From assembly GCA_029261655.1 (NCBI GenBank), contig JAJDAY010000026.1, positions 202,362 through 266,361 on the forward strand: a stretch of DNA of 64,000 nt, given 5' to 3'. How positions within the stretch are numbered: the first letter of the stretch is position 1; each line of letters opens with the position of its first letter. This DNA is from Nitrospinaceae bacterium. GTDB lineage: Bacteria; Nitrospinota; Nitrospinia; Nitrospinales; VA-1. The notes beneath the pieces were generated by a model. The model was not told where the DNA came from, did no database searches, and was given only the letters and a program-made list of their open reading frames with translations. Positions 9,380 to 19,694 of the stretch are shown piece after piece. A program made the translations under genes and the position numbers.

Positions 9380-10555
9380 TTAAGTGGTTTCTCCTTTGTA
9401 AAGCCAGAACCTGAAAACCAGCGGTGTCACGATGGTCGTCAATAGACTCATGAGTACTAATGCAACGTAATTGGGCTGGTCGATGATCCCCTGATTCAAC
9501 CCAAGAAGCGCAATGATCATCGCTACTTCTCCTCTTGGAGCCATACCAAACCCGACCACCAGGGAATCGCGGGTACTGAGGCCATAGATTTTTGCCGGCA
9601 GACCGCAGGCCACAACTTTGGTGGCAACCGCCACCACCGATAGAAGCAATAAATATCCAATAATATTGGGGGTCAGGGCTTTCACGTCCGCGATGATTCC
9701 CAATGAAACAAAAAATACCGACGCGAAGATGATGCGCAAATATTCAGACCCCTCCTTAAAACTGCGGCTGAATTTCAACCCCACGCCTTCCAGGGAAACA
9801 CCAGCAATAAAAGAGCCAACGATTGCAGACAACCCCGCGAGTTCCGCCATCATCCCATAGAGAAAAGCGATCATCATGGCGAAAATAAAAACAAATTCCG
9901 GGTATTTTTTGGCGATGGGGTAACCATCCAGTTTATTTACAAAACGCGTCAACACAAAATGCCCCAACAGCGCGCCGACAATTAAAAACCCGAAAGATTT
10001 TAAAAGCGCCAGAGAAGTCATTGCGAATGATATAGTCCCCGCTGACATCTGATTGGTCACCGACAGGGCCATCAACGCGAGCACGTCGTCGATCACCGCG
10101 GCGCCAATGATGGCCTTTGCCGCTTCCGTTTTTAGTTTCCCGATTTCTTTCAAGGTATCAGCGGTGACCGCGATACTAGTGGCGCAGAGAGCCACACCGA
10201 TCAACATGGCGCGAGGGCCATCGAAGCCAAACCAGACTGCCAGGAAATATCCCCCGAGCCAGGGAATGATAATCCCGGAAAGGGCAATGACTCCGTATTT
10301 TATTTTGGCAATATCTTTGAGCTTGAATTCAAGGCCGATCACAAACAATAAAATGACCGCTCCCAGGTGGGCCACGCTACTTACAAAAGTGGTATAAGTG
10401 ATCCATCCCAGAACGCTGGGTCCAATGACCATTCCGACCAATATTTCCCCAACCACGGCAGGTTGCCCGATTCTGGACGCGATTAAATAGCCTGAAAGAG
10501 CAACGAACAGCAACAGGCTCATTTGAAATTCGATGGAGGCGGTTATATCATGCAT
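9380..10555 (-). CDS. Cation:proton antiporter (CPA2-type, Na+/H+ or K+/H+)
   Basis: Multi-TM; 'VVGEILVGMVIGPSVLGWI', 'ALCATSIAVTADTLKEIGKL', 'GMAPRGEVAMIIALLGL'. Confidence 0.88.
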   Translation of the reverse strand: MHDITASIEFQMSLLLFVALSGYLIASRIGQPAVVGEILVGMVIGPSVLGWITYTTFVSSVAHLGAVILLFVIGLEFKLKDIAKIKYGVIALSGIIIPWLGGYFLAVWFGFDGPRAMLIGVALCATSIAVTADTLKEIGKLKTEAAKAIIGAAVIDDVLALMALSVTNQMSAGTISFAMTSLALLKSFGFLIVGALLGHFVLTRFVNKLDGYPIAKKYPEFVFIFAMMIAFLYGMMAELAGLSAIVGSFIAGVSLEGVGLKFSRSFKEGSEYLRIIFASVFFVSLGIIADVKALTPNIIGYLLLLSVVAVATKVVACGLPAKIYGLSTRDSLVVGFGMAPRGEVAMIIALLGLNQGIIDQPNYVALVLMSLLTTIVTPLVFRFWLYKGETT

Positions 10556-10594
10556 GGATAATTATGGTGGACGATGAAATTAATAGCCGGTCTA

Positions 10595-11902
10595 TTACAA
10601 CATGCTGGATAATATTGTGGCGATTCCCAAAAAGGAGAAGAACCCCGCAATATCGGTCACGGTGGTGAGAATAATAGAGGAAGAAGTGGCCGGGTCCTGT
10701 CCTATTTTCGCCAACCCGATGGGAACAATCGCTCCGGCAAAACCAGCGGCGACCATGGAGATCACCATAGACACGCCAATGACCAGTGAAAGCCCAAGGG
10801 ACCGACTCCAGATATATACGCCCAGTGCGGTGGTTAAAGCTACCGCAATGCCATTGACAAATCCCACACAGACTTCTTTAAACACAACAGGATACCATTG
10901 GCGGACCGTGATCTCGTGCAAAGCCAATCCACGCATGGTGACAGCCAACGCCTGGGCTCCGGTATTGCCGGACTGGCCCGCGACGACAGGCAGTAAAACA
11001 GCAAGCGCAGTATTTCGGCTGATTGTCTCCTCAAAGATTCCCACCACCGAGGCCGCGAGAAAAGCCGTCAACAGGTTGACTTCAAGCCAGGGAAGACGTT
11101 TGGAAACCGCAAAGCTGACCTTGGAGAGCGCTCTTTCATCTTTACTGGCGCCCACCATGGTCTGCATGCTGACAGAGGCTTCTTCCTCAATGGCTTTTAT
11201 CAGATCGGAGGATTGAATCACACCCACCATACGGCCATTCAAATCCGTCACCGGTAAATTAGCCAGTTTGGATTTTTCAAGCATTGCAACGACCTCTTCC
11301 CGTGGGGTCAAGGGGTTCACCACTGCGCCGATAGGACGCGAAAATTCTTTCAATAACCTGGGATAATCGGCAAAAATCAGATCCTTAAGATCAACGATTC
11401 CAGTGAGCCTGTTTTCCGAGTCGATCAGAAAGAGGTCGCGATGATTATTATTTTTCATTTGCCGAAGCCGCTTCAACCCCTGGGCCACGGACATGGACTC
11501 TCGAAATAAACTCATTTGCGTGTCCATCAGACGCCCGGCGCTGTTATCCGGATATTCCATCAAACTGAGCAATTCCCTTTTGACTGAAGAATCCACAAGA
11601 GAAAGGTATCTGCTTCTACTATCTTTATTCAACTGTCCGAGAACCGTCACCAGGATACTGGGATTCATCTCGGTCAAAAGTCTTTTGAGCTTTTCCTCGG
11701 GAATGTGGGGAAGCAGGCTGGCAGAATAACCGGGAGTCAAGTTTTCCAGGATCGGAAGAAGCATTCTGACGGGAAATTGAAGCAACTGCTGGATCGCTTC
11801 TTCAGGAGTCATTTTTTCAATTTCGATCGCCGTCTGCGCCGGGTAGTCCGATATAAAGCGTCGGTTTAAAGCATCTGCAACAACTGCCGGATTTCCACTC
11901 AT
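10595..11902 (-). CDS. mgtE: Magnesium transporter MgtE (MgtE_N, CBS, membrane domain)
   Basis: CBS motifs; membrane motifs 'RLPWLEVNLLTAFLAASVVGIFE' and 'PVVAGQSGNTGAQALAVTMRGLAL'. Confidence 0.88.
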   Translation of the reverse strand: MSGNPAVVADALNRRFISDYPAQTAIEIEKMTPEEAIQQLLQFPVRMLLPILENLTPGYSASLLPHIPEEKLKRLLTEMNPSILVTVLGQLNKDSRSRYLSLVDSSVKRELLSLMEYPDNSAGRLMDTQMSLFRESMSVAQGLKRLRQMKNNNHRDLFLIDSENRLTGIVDLKDLIFADYPRLLKEFSRPIGAVVNPLTPREEVVAMLEKSKLANLPVTDLNGRMVGVIQSSDLIKAIEEEASVSMQTMVGASKDERALSKVSFAVSKRLPWLEVNLLTAFLAASVVGIFEETISRNTALAVLLPVVAGQSGNTGAQALAVTMRGLALHEITVRQWYPVVFKEVCVGFVNGIAVALTTALGVYIWSRSLGLSLVIGVSMVISMVAAGFAGAIVPIGLAKIGQDPATSSSIILTTVTDIAGFFSFLGIATILSSML

Positions 11903-12747
11903 GGTTTCGTCCTTGTTTTTTGATCCGAAGATAAATCTACTTTTGTGGCCAAACTCACTAGCTCGGACAAACTGTTAAAATAGACCTCTCCCCATTGCGC
12001 CACTAACGACCCAATATTTTCAGGAATTTGTTCTCCCGGATTCAAGGAAAGCCCTTTACACAGGCCCGCGTAATCCAATTCTCCCACCAGCCGTTTTTTT
12101 CTATCCACAACGGGCAGTTTGTTAAACTCCTTCCATTCAGGCCTGAACTTTGCCGATTCCAGCGAGGCACGATCCTGAAGGGGTTTGATATCATTTTTTA
12201 AAATTTCGGCAATCAGGGCCTTTTTTTTGGCAAACAATATATCTTTTAAAAAAACGATCCCCGAATACCCCCCTTCTTGGTTGGTGGCATATAAATAATT
12301 CCCCAGCGACTGTTTAAAACGACCGGAATACTTAAGAGCTTCTTCCGCGTTCAAGCTTGCAGGAACGGATGCGACAAGAGGTTCCATCCAGGAGCCGACC
12401 ATATCTTCTGGAAACGAAAGCAGTTTTTTGAATGTTTTTTGCTTCGATTCCGGGAGTTTAGCCAAAATCAATTCTCTGGTTTCGTCGGGAATAAGACGAA
12501 GAAATATGGTGGATTGCGGAGCGGAGATCGCGTGTATTATACTGGATGCCGTTTCCGGTTTTAATAGAGCCAGGCAACGGGAAGCGGGCCAGGGCAACAT
12601 TTTATCCAAAACGCTTGCGGCCAATCCAGTCGGAACCCCCTCAAGAAAGGCGGTCACATCCTCCGGGATCAATTTTTCAAGCTCGCTTGCCGCCTCTTTG
12701 GGGTGCAATTTTAGAAAAGACAGCGTCAAACCATATTCGCTACTCAT
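11899..12747 (-). CDS. MgtE_N + CBS domain protein without membrane domain
   Basis: 'ASELEKLIPEDVTAFLEGVPTGLAASVLDKMLPWPASRCLALLKPETASSIIHA' resembles MgtE_N; overlaps mgtE by 4 nt. Confidence 0.75.
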   Translation of the reverse strand: MSSEYGLTLSFLKLHPKEAASELEKLIPEDVTAFLEGVPTGLAASVLDKMLPWPASRCLALLKPETASSIIHAISAPQSTIFLRLIPDETRELILAKLPESKQKTFKKLLSFPEDMVGSWMEPLVASVPASLNAEEALKYSGRFKQSLGNYLYATNQEGGYSGIVFLKDILFAKKKALIAEILKNDIKPLQDRASLESAKFRPEWKEFNKLPVVDRKKRLVGELDYAGLCKGLSLNPGEQIPENIGSLVAQWGEVYFNSLSELVSLATKVDLSSDQKTRTKP

Positions 12748-13579
12748 CAGAATCCTTCGGTAAAATCAATATGGTAGATTTTTCATTAAATATTTTTGCC
12801 GGGATGATTGTCCGGCCCTCTTCCGTAGCCAAAATTACGGAAGTGGATGTCAATTCAATAATGGTTCCTTCGGTATCCCCAAACTTTGCTTTTTGTCCGG
12901 GCTGGAATTGTTGTTTGAGATAATGGGAACCAATAAAGTTTTTAACCAAAGGCTTTGACCCCAACGCAACTGAAAGGGAAAAACTTCCCATCACAGAAGC
13001 CACAATAATCGAGAGCATGGTCACCAGAAAGGAAACGTCGATGCCGATCTGGCTAAGGCCAATGATCACTGCTGTGGCGAGGGTTGCTCCCTGAGCTATT
13101 CCACCAAATAGACGGCTTTGCCGGATTCCTGCCGAAGACACTCCCGTTATTGTCAAATCCCGGACCAGCGCGCTGAAAAGAAAACCGGCCACGATGATGA
13201 GCGCGCCAGCTACAAACGTCGGCAGATAGGAAACGACTTCGTCCAGCCAGTCCGAAAACGCGTGCAACCCAAGAACACGAGTCGCAAACGCCGCGAAAAA
13301 AAGAAACACTAACCAAAACACGATTTTGCTGGTGAGAGAAATAAGCGTATCCGACAAACGAAAACGCTTGGTCTTGTCCTTTTTCCAGAGACGATCCAAC
13401 GAGCCATTGATAATGGTTGCCAACCGTCTGGTTCCCGCCCGCAACAATCGCGCGATGATCCACCCTAAAAAAACGATCAAAGCCGCGCCGACCAGATTGG
13501 GGGCATATTCAACCAATTGATCCAATAAACGCTCAGCGGTTTGCTCTAAAACTGTTACCCAGGCTAAAACCTCTTCCAT
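12740..13579 (-). CDS. MscS-family mechanosensitive ion channel protein
   Basis: TM helices; 'VMGSFSLSVALGSKPLVKNFIGSHYLKQQFQPGQKAKFGDTEGTIIELTSTSVIL'. Confidence 0.85.
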   Translation of the reverse strand: MEEVLAWVTVLEQTAERLLDQLVEYAPNLVGAALIVFLGWIIARLLRAGTRRLATIINGSLDRLWKKDKTKRFRLSDTLISLTSKIVFWLVFLFFAAFATRVLGLHAFSDWLDEVVSYLPTFVAGALIIVAGFLFSALVRDLTITGVSSAGIRQSRLFGGIAQGATLATAVIIGLSQIGIDVSFLVTMLSIIVASVMGSFSLSVALGSKPLVKNFIGSHYLKQQFQPGQKAKFGDTEGTIIELTSTSVILATEEGRTIIPAKIFNEKSTILILPKDSDE

Positions 13580-13932
13580 AGGGTTTCTCTTTATTTTTTA
13601 TGAATCTGGTTAGTAATGAACTCGGGTTGGCGCAATTAAAAATCCAGAATATGACTTGGCTTACCTTTTCCTGCGGGGATAGCGCTTATGGGAAAAACCT
13701 GTGAAGCTAAAAATTAGACAGTCCGCAGATGAAAATGGATTTAAATTGTACCATCTATTTTGTGACTATTTACGTTTTCAAACCAGATAATATGCTAAGG
13801 TTTTTCACGAAAATGGAAGAATCCGGTTATCCTTCGACCCAATAGATTCGTAAAGGTAATTGAAGTTGCTGATTTTTTCTACAGGAATTGTCAGCCCGTT
13901 TTTCTAATTTATAAATTTTCAATGGACTTTAA

Positions 13933-14883
13933 ATGGCATCTCATTCGTCTAAAAAGGTAATTTACGCCGCATTGGTGGGGAACGGCCTTATCGCTGTATC
14001 CAAGTTCTGGGCCGCCGCTTATACGGGAAGTTCCACCATGTTCAGTGAAGCCATCCATTCGCTGGTGGATACTGGCAATCAGTGGTTACTATTATATGGT
14101 CTGAAATCTGCGAAAAAACCAGCAGATGAATCTCATCCATTTGGATATGGGATGGAGGTGTACTTCTGGAGTTTTGTGGTTGCTATCCTCATCTTCGGGC
14201 TGGGTGCGGGGATTTCCATTTACGAAGGGATTGCAAAAATTCAGCATCCCGAGGCTATCAACGATCCTTCAATAAATTATATCGTGATCGCCTTCGCCAT
14301 CGTGTTTGAAGGGGTGGCGCTTGGTGTCGCTATTCAGGAGTTTCGCAAGGTGAAAGGACAACAGGGCTGGCTTCAAGCTGTTAGAAGAAGTAAAGACCCT
14401 GCGGTTTTCACCGTTCTTTTTGAGGACTCAGCGGCATTAGTTGGACTGATAGTGGCTGGGGCTTGTATCTATGGAAGTTCCGCTTTTGACCTCCCGATTC
14501 TCGATGGAATTGGGTCGGTATTAATTGGATTGATCCTTGCCACCACAGCTTCTTTACTTGCTTTTGAATGTAAGGGATTATTGATAGGTGAGTCGGCAAA
14601 TAAAAATGTGGTGACTGAAATCAGGGATATTTTAAATTCCGAACCCAATATTCTCCATATCAATGAAGTACTGACTCTTCACTTTGGGCCCAATGACATT
14701 TTACTGACCATCAGTCTGGATTTTGCCGATAAAATTTCGTCTGAAGATATTGAACAGTCAATTTCCCGTTTGGAGCACCGGATCAAAGAACGGTTCAATC
14801 AAATCAAGCGGGTATTTATCGAAGTGCAAAGCAGGCGGGGACATCAGGTCGATCAAAATCTCCACCCCCAAAAAGAAGAATGA
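13933..14883 (+). CDS. Cation diffusion facilitator family transporter
   Basis: 'FSEAIHSLVDTGNQWLLLYGLKSAKKPADESHPFGYGMEVYFWSFVVA' is the CDF signature. Confidence 0.92.
   Translation: MASHSSKKVIYAALVGNGLIAVSKFWAAAYTGSSTMFSEAIHSLVDTGNQWLLLYGLKSAKKPADESHPFGYGMEVYFWSFVVAILIFGLGAGISIYEGIAKIQHPEAINDPSINYIVIAFAIVFEGVALGVAIQEFRKVKGQQGWLQAVRRSKDPAVFTVLFEDSAALVGLIVAGACIYGSSAFDLPILDGIGSVLIGLILATTASLLAFECKGLLIGESANKNVVTEIRDILNSEPNILHINEVLTLHFGPNDILLTISLDFADKISSEDIEQSISRLEHRIKERFNQIKRVFIEVQSRRGHQVDQNLHPQKEE
14737..14847 (+). repeat. Direct repeat copy A (3' end of CDF gene)
   Basis: Aligns ungapped with 24361-24471; about 8 mismatches in 111 nt by hand count. Confidence 0.92.
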
Positions 14884-15019
14884 GGCGGGTAGGCTCGGTA
14901 TGAGTTGATGGATAAAAGGGGAAATGCTTCAATCTTTTTATGGTTTAATGAGTAGTAAATTAATTTCCTTTACTCCTGGGGACAACATTAATGGAGTACC
15001 CGGTGTCAGAGATAGGGAT

Positions 15020-15211
15020 ATGAGTTTAAAACTTTACACAGGACTTTCTCTGTTGATTTTGGTGGTGATTTTCACCATCCAAAATGTGGAAATAGTGCAA
15101 ATCAATTTCCTGATGTGGAATTTTTCCATATCTCGCGCGTTGATGATATTTCTGGTTTTTTCAATCGGAACCCTTGTGGGATGGACCGCAGCAAAGCATT
15201 ACTCCAGATAA
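15020..15211 (+). CDS. LapA/DUF1049-like small membrane protein
   Basis: 'MSLKLYTGLSLLILVVIFTIQNVEIVQINFLMWNFSISRALMIFLVFSIGTLVGW'. Confidence 0.75.
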   Translation: MSLKLYTGLSLLILVVIFTIQNVEIVQINFLMWNFSISRALMIFLVFSIGTLVGWTAAKHYSR

Positions 15212-15356
15212 TCTATTCGGGTGTCGCGAGGTACTTCTGGATTTTGAGGCGTTAAGTTCTGTATATTAGAATTTTTTGAAACGAGGTTAACCTCCTATTA
15301 CGTTGCCGCTTCAATTGGGTCTTTTTTTACACCAAACTCCATTTTAAGGGAAATTT

Positions 15357-16799
15357 ATGAAATTTGATGGGTATAACCCAGGAAATTTTTACGATGAGTT
15401 TTTTGACTCTTCCGGTGAACCCCATCCCTGGGCGAAGCTTTTAATCGAAAGAATTAATTCATTGCCTCCAAAGGGTTTATCAAACAGGCAGAAAACTGCA
15501 GAATCGGCCCTCATGCAATTAGGAATTACCTTCAATGTTTACAAGGAATCCGAAGGCGTGGAAAAGATTTTTCCCTTCGACATCATTCCCAGAATCATCG
15601 ACGGCGAGACCTGGGACATCGCTGAAAAGGGTCTCAAGCAACGTATTTACGCTCTCAATCAATTTGTCGATGATATTTATCACGATCAGAAAATCCTGAA
15701 AGACAAAATAGTTCCCCGTGAAATTATTGAATCCTGCGCGAGCTTTCTACCCCAATGCATGGGTCTCAATCCTCCCAGGGGAATCTGGTGTCATATCAGC
15801 GGCATCGATCTCATCACGGATGATAATGGCCAACTGATGGTGCTGGAAGATAACCTTAGATGCCCCTCCGGCGTCTCTTATGTTTTAGGCAATCGCCAGA
15901 TTTTAAAGCAAACGTTTCCAAAAGTTTTTGAAGCCATGCCCATTCGGCCCATTGAAGACTATACCAGCCGTCTTCTGGACCTTCTTTATTATCTTTCTCC
16001 TGATGCGATTGCTGAGCCCAGCTCGGTCATTCTGACTCCGGGAATATATAATTCGGCTTACTTCGAACATTCTTATCTCGCTCAAAGAATGGGTGAAGAA
16101 CTGGTGGAAGGCCGGGACCTGGTGGTTCATGAAGGTTGTGTTCACATGCAAACCACCCGGGGCTTGATAAAGGTCGATACGATTTACAGACGGGTGGATG
16201 ATGAGTTTCTGGACCCTAAAGCGTTTCGCCCCGATTCCGCGCTCGGTGTTCCTGGTTTGATGGAGGTTTACAAAGCTGGCCGGGTGGCTCTGGTCAACGC
16301 TCCGGGGGTGGGCATCGCCGACGACAAGCTAATCTACACCTATGTTCCAGAAATCATAAAATATTATCTGGGTGAGGAGGCTCTGCTTCCCAATGTTCCC
16401 ACTTACCGTTGTGTGGATGAAAAAGACCGCGGTTATGTCCTGGCGAATTTAGATAAACTGGTTGTCAAGGCAGTGGGCCAGTCGGGGGGATATGGCATGT
16501 TGATGGGGCATCAATCATCGGCTCGTGAACGAAAATCATTTGCCGACAAAATCAATGCCAATCCCAGGGATTATATCGCTCAGCCCATCATCTCACTGTC
16601 ACGGGCGCCGGTCATTGTCAAAAACCGTTTTGAGCCAAGGCACGTGGATCTCCGGCCGTTCATTCTTTATGGAAAAGAAATTTTTGTAATGCCGGGAGGA
16701 TTGACCCGTGTCGCTCTTAAAAAAGGTTCCCTGGTCGTCAACTCGTCCCAGGGGGGTGGAAGCAAAGACACCTGGGTTTTGTATAATCAAAACCATTGA
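15357..16799 (+). CDS. Circularly permuted type 2 ATP-grasp protein
   Basis: 'DIIPRIIDGETWDIAEKGLKQRIYALNQFVDDIYHDQKIL', 'VLEDNLRCPSGVSYVLGNR', 'VVKAVGQSGGYGMLMG' are typical of this family. Confidence 0.93.
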   Translation: MKFDGYNPGNFYDEFFDSSGEPHPWAKLLIERINSLPPKGLSNRQKTAESALMQLGITFNVYKESEGVEKIFPFDIIPRIIDGETWDIAEKGLKQRIYALNQFVDDIYHDQKILKDKIVPREIIESCASFLPQCMGLNPPRGIWCHISGIDLITDDNGQLMVLEDNLRCPSGVSYVLGNRQILKQTFPKVFEAMPIRPIEDYTSRLLDLLYYLSPDAIAEPSSVILTPGIYNSAYFEHSYLAQRMGEELVEGRDLVVHEGCVHMQTTRGLIKVDTIYRRVDDEFLDPKAFRPDSALGVPGLMEVYKAGRVALVNAPGVGIADDKLIYTYVPEIIKYYLGEEALLPNVPTYRCVDEKDRGYVLANLDKLVVKAVGQSGGYGMLMGHQSSARERKSFADKINANPRDYIAQPIISLSRAPVIVKNRFEPRHVDLRPFILYGKEIFVMPGGLTRVALKKGSLVVNSSQGGGSKDTWVLYNQNH

Positions 16800-16872
16800 T
16801 CCAGACACCCATGAAAAACCAGTACTGTTCAATAAACGTAAGCTTACTTAAAGAAAGGTTGGGTTATACAAG

Positions 16873-17838
16873 ATGCTTTGCCGTGTAGCGAGTTCATTAT
16901 ATTGGATGAGTTGTTATCTGGAACGGGCTGAAAATATCGCTCGTTTCATCGATGTCAACCTCTCCACACTGCTCGACCTTTCTTTGGAGTCTGATTTGGG
17001 AAATCCCTGGGAACCCTTGATCCAAATCACCGGCGATAATAAATCCTTTCATGAAAAATATGAAAAAGTGAACGGTGAAAACGTCATGAAGTTCCATACG
17101 TTCGACATGGAAAATCCCAACTCTATTTTATCTTGTTTATCCGCCGCCAGGGAAAACGCGCGTACTATCCGGGAAACCATTCCTTCTGAAATGTGGGAAC
17201 AAATCAATAAGTTATATCTGATGGTTAAAAACGCATCGCTAAGCCAATCGACCCTGCACGATCCCGGACCCTTTTTTAAAAGCATAAAAATGGACTGCCA
17301 TCTCTTTTCAGGAATTACCGATGCCACCATGGCTCATACAGAAGCCTGGGATTTTGTGCAACTGGGCCAACTGATTGAGCGGGCCGATAAAACCTCACGC
17401 ATCCTGGATGTGAAATACTTTCTGCTTTTGCCGCGGGTGGATTATGTCGGGTCCACCCTCGATAAAATTCAATGGGCAGCCTTGTTAAAATCCGCCAGCG
17501 CTTTGGAAGCGTATCGAAAAGAGTATCGGCAAATCACCCCCCGCAATGTTGCGGAGTTTTTGATTTTGGATTATGAATTTCCCCGGTCCATGATATTTTG
17601 TCTGACCCAGGCGTACCGTTCGCTGTTCTCCATCACCCGTTCGTCGGGAGGAGAAATACATAATCTTCCGGAGCGCAGGCTGGGAAAACTCCGTGCCCAA
17701 CTCGATTACACGACCATCAAGGAAATCATTCAATTAGGCCTCCATGAATACCTCGACGGGTTTCAGTCGGAGTTAAACACCGTAATAGATGCCCTTCATG
17801 AAACGTATTTTGAACCTAACGTTTTAGAGCTTAAGTAA
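16873..17838 (+). CDS. Alpha-E domain protein
   Basis: 'MLCRVASSLYWMSCYLERAENIARFIDVNLSTLLD'; adjacent to cp-ATP-grasp. Confidence 0.93.
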   Translation: MLCRVASSLYWMSCYLERAENIARFIDVNLSTLLDLSLESDLGNPWEPLIQITGDNKSFHEKYEKVNGENVMKFHTFDMENPNSILSCLSAARENARTIRETIPSEMWEQINKLYLMVKNASLSQSTLHDPGPFFKSIKMDCHLFSGITDATMAHTEAWDFVQLGQLIERADKTSRILDVKYFLLLPRVDYVGSTLDKIQWAALLKSASALEAYRKEYRQITPRNVAEFLILDYEFPRSMIFCLTQAYRSLFSITRSSGGEIHNLPERRLGKLRAQLDYTTIKEIIQLGLHEYLDGFQSELNTVIDALHETYFEPNVLELK

Positions 17839-17860
17839 CAATTTTTGGAGTCTTTGAATC

Positions 17861-18586
17861 ATGACATTTTGTATTTCCATCAAGGTTGAGGAAGGGCTGG
17901 TGGCGCTTTCCGATACCCGTCTGACTTCTGGAACCGAGGTCACAACCGCTCAAAAAGTTTCCATGCACAATCAGGGAAAATACCCTTTGTTCTTTATGAC
18001 TTCCGGGCTTCGTTCCGTGCGTGATAAAGCGATCACTTATTTTGATGAACAAATGAACGAAGCATGGACGAATATAGATAAAACCTATAAAGCCGTCAAT
18101 CAGCTGGCGGAGCAAATCCGCAAGGTCGCGGAGGAAGACAAGGAATCGTTGGCCCAAAGCGGTCTCCCTTTTGACCTTCACTCCATCGTCGGGGGACAGT
18201 TGAAAAAAGACGAGGAGCCTAAGTTATTTATGATCTATCCGCAGGCCAACTGGGTGGAAATCACCAAAGAGACTCCCTATCAAATCATAGGGGAGTCGGG
18301 CTATGGGAAATCCTTGCTGGACCTGGCGCTCACTTACGACAGCAGTATTGAACTGGCCTTAAAAGCCGGTTTTCTGGCCTTTGATGCCACCCGACAAAGC
18401 GCGAGCCACGTCGATTTTCCCATTGATGTGGTCATTTATCGTAAAGATTCGCATAAGATGTTTCACCACAAATTTGAAAAAGGAGATTTATCAACGGTGT
18501 CCGAATGGTGGCAAAATCGCATTCGCCACTCCCTGGATGAACTGCCGGGCGACTGGATCAAGAAAATAATGGAAGAAGCAACCTGA
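17861..18586 (+). CDS. Anbu-type proteasome-like NTN hydrolase
   Basis: 'MTFCISIKVEEGLVALSDTRLTSG' - Thr directly after initiator Met as in Anbu proteins; context with alpha-E/transglutaminase. Confidence 0.88.
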   Translation: MTFCISIKVEEGLVALSDTRLTSGTEVTTAQKVSMHNQGKYPLFFMTSGLRSVRDKAITYFDEQMNEAWTNIDKTYKAVNQLAEQIRKVAEEDKESLAQSGLPFDLHSIVGGQLKKDEEPKLFMIYPQANWVEITKETPYQIIGESGYGKSLLDLALTYDSSIELALKAGFLAFDATRQSASHVDFPIDVVIYRKDSHKMFHHKFEKGDLSTVSEWWQNRIRHSLDELPGDWIKKIMEEAT

Positions 18587-18598
18587 GTAAAAGGAATC

Positions 18599-19444
18599 AT
18601 GTATTTCCGAATCGAACATCAACTCCGGTTTCAATATTCCCAACCGGTCTTTATAGAACCGACGATTATTCGTCTTCAGCCTCGCTCCGATTCCTGGCAG
18701 GAACTTTTGAATTTTAAAATGGACATTACCCCCAACCCTCAGGGGGGAGCAGATTCCAACGGTCTTGATGGGACGCCCACTACTTTGCTCTGGTTTTCTG
18801 GTTTAACCGAATCCCTTTCCATCGACACTGTATCGGAGGTGAGGACACTTAAGGAAGACCCCTTCAATTTTATCCTTCCAAAAAAACAGTCACTGCCCTT
18901 TGAATACCCCCCGTATTACGGAAACATGTTAACTCCCTACCTGCAACGAATAACCCCCAGCGAACCGGTGACCCGGTTCGCACGAGAATTAATGAAAGAG
19001 GCCGATCACAATCCAACGGCCTTTCCGGGCCTTTTGGCCGCCCGAATCAACAAGATTTGTGAAATCGTGTTTCGCGAACACGGGGACCCCATGCTTCCTG
19101 AAAAAGTTCTGGGAGGAGAGCCGGCGGCCTGCCGGGACCTGGCCGTGCTGTTCATGGATGTCTGCCGATCCGTCGGTCTTGCCTCCCGCTTTACAAGCGG
19201 GTATTACCATTTAGACACGGATGCCCCTGAATTAGAACTTCATGCCTGGGCCGAGGTCTATTTTCCCGGTGCCGGGTGGCGGGGATACGATCCCACTCAT
19301 GGCCTCACCGTTTCCGACCATCACGTTGCTGTGGCTTCCGGGGCAGACCCGGTCATCGCCGCACCCACTTACGGGACAGTCCGTGGCACAGGAGCAACAT
19401 CCACAATGGACTACAAGATTGGCATTAAGATTTTAAAAAAATAG
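18599..19444 (+). CDS. Transglutaminase-like family protein
   Basis: Catalytic-like motifs 'GGEPAACRDLAVLFMDVCRSVGLASRFTSGYY', 'ELHAWAEVYFPGAGWRGYDPTHGL'. Confidence 0.92.
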   Translation: MYFRIEHQLRFQYSQPVFIEPTIIRLQPRSDSWQELLNFKMDITPNPQGGADSNGLDGTPTTLLWFSGLTESLSIDTVSEVRTLKEDPFNFILPKKQSLPFEYPPYYGNMLTPYLQRITPSEPVTRFARELMKEADHNPTAFPGLLAARINKICEIVFREHGDPMLPEKVLGGEPAACRDLAVLFMDVCRSVGLASRFTSGYYHLDTDAPELELHAWAEVYFPGAGWRGYDPTHGLTVSDHHVAVASGADPVIAAPTYGTVRGTGATSTMDYKIGIKILKK

Positions 19445-19694
19445 ATTACCTTCGCACCGAATTCATCTACGGGATGTAACAAACCGAATTCACAGTTCAA
19501 AATTTAATCTTCGTTGATTTATTTGGGCTTAGGAATATTTCATTGAGTAAAAACTAATCAAAACATCCACCGGCAAAAAAATATCTATTACGGTGTCAAA
19601 AAGAGTATGATTCTAAAAAATTTAAAACGGTCTCCCAGCTTCCAGAACACCTGGAGGAATTGGTTTGGATCGTTTAACTCTTGAGGAACGCTAG

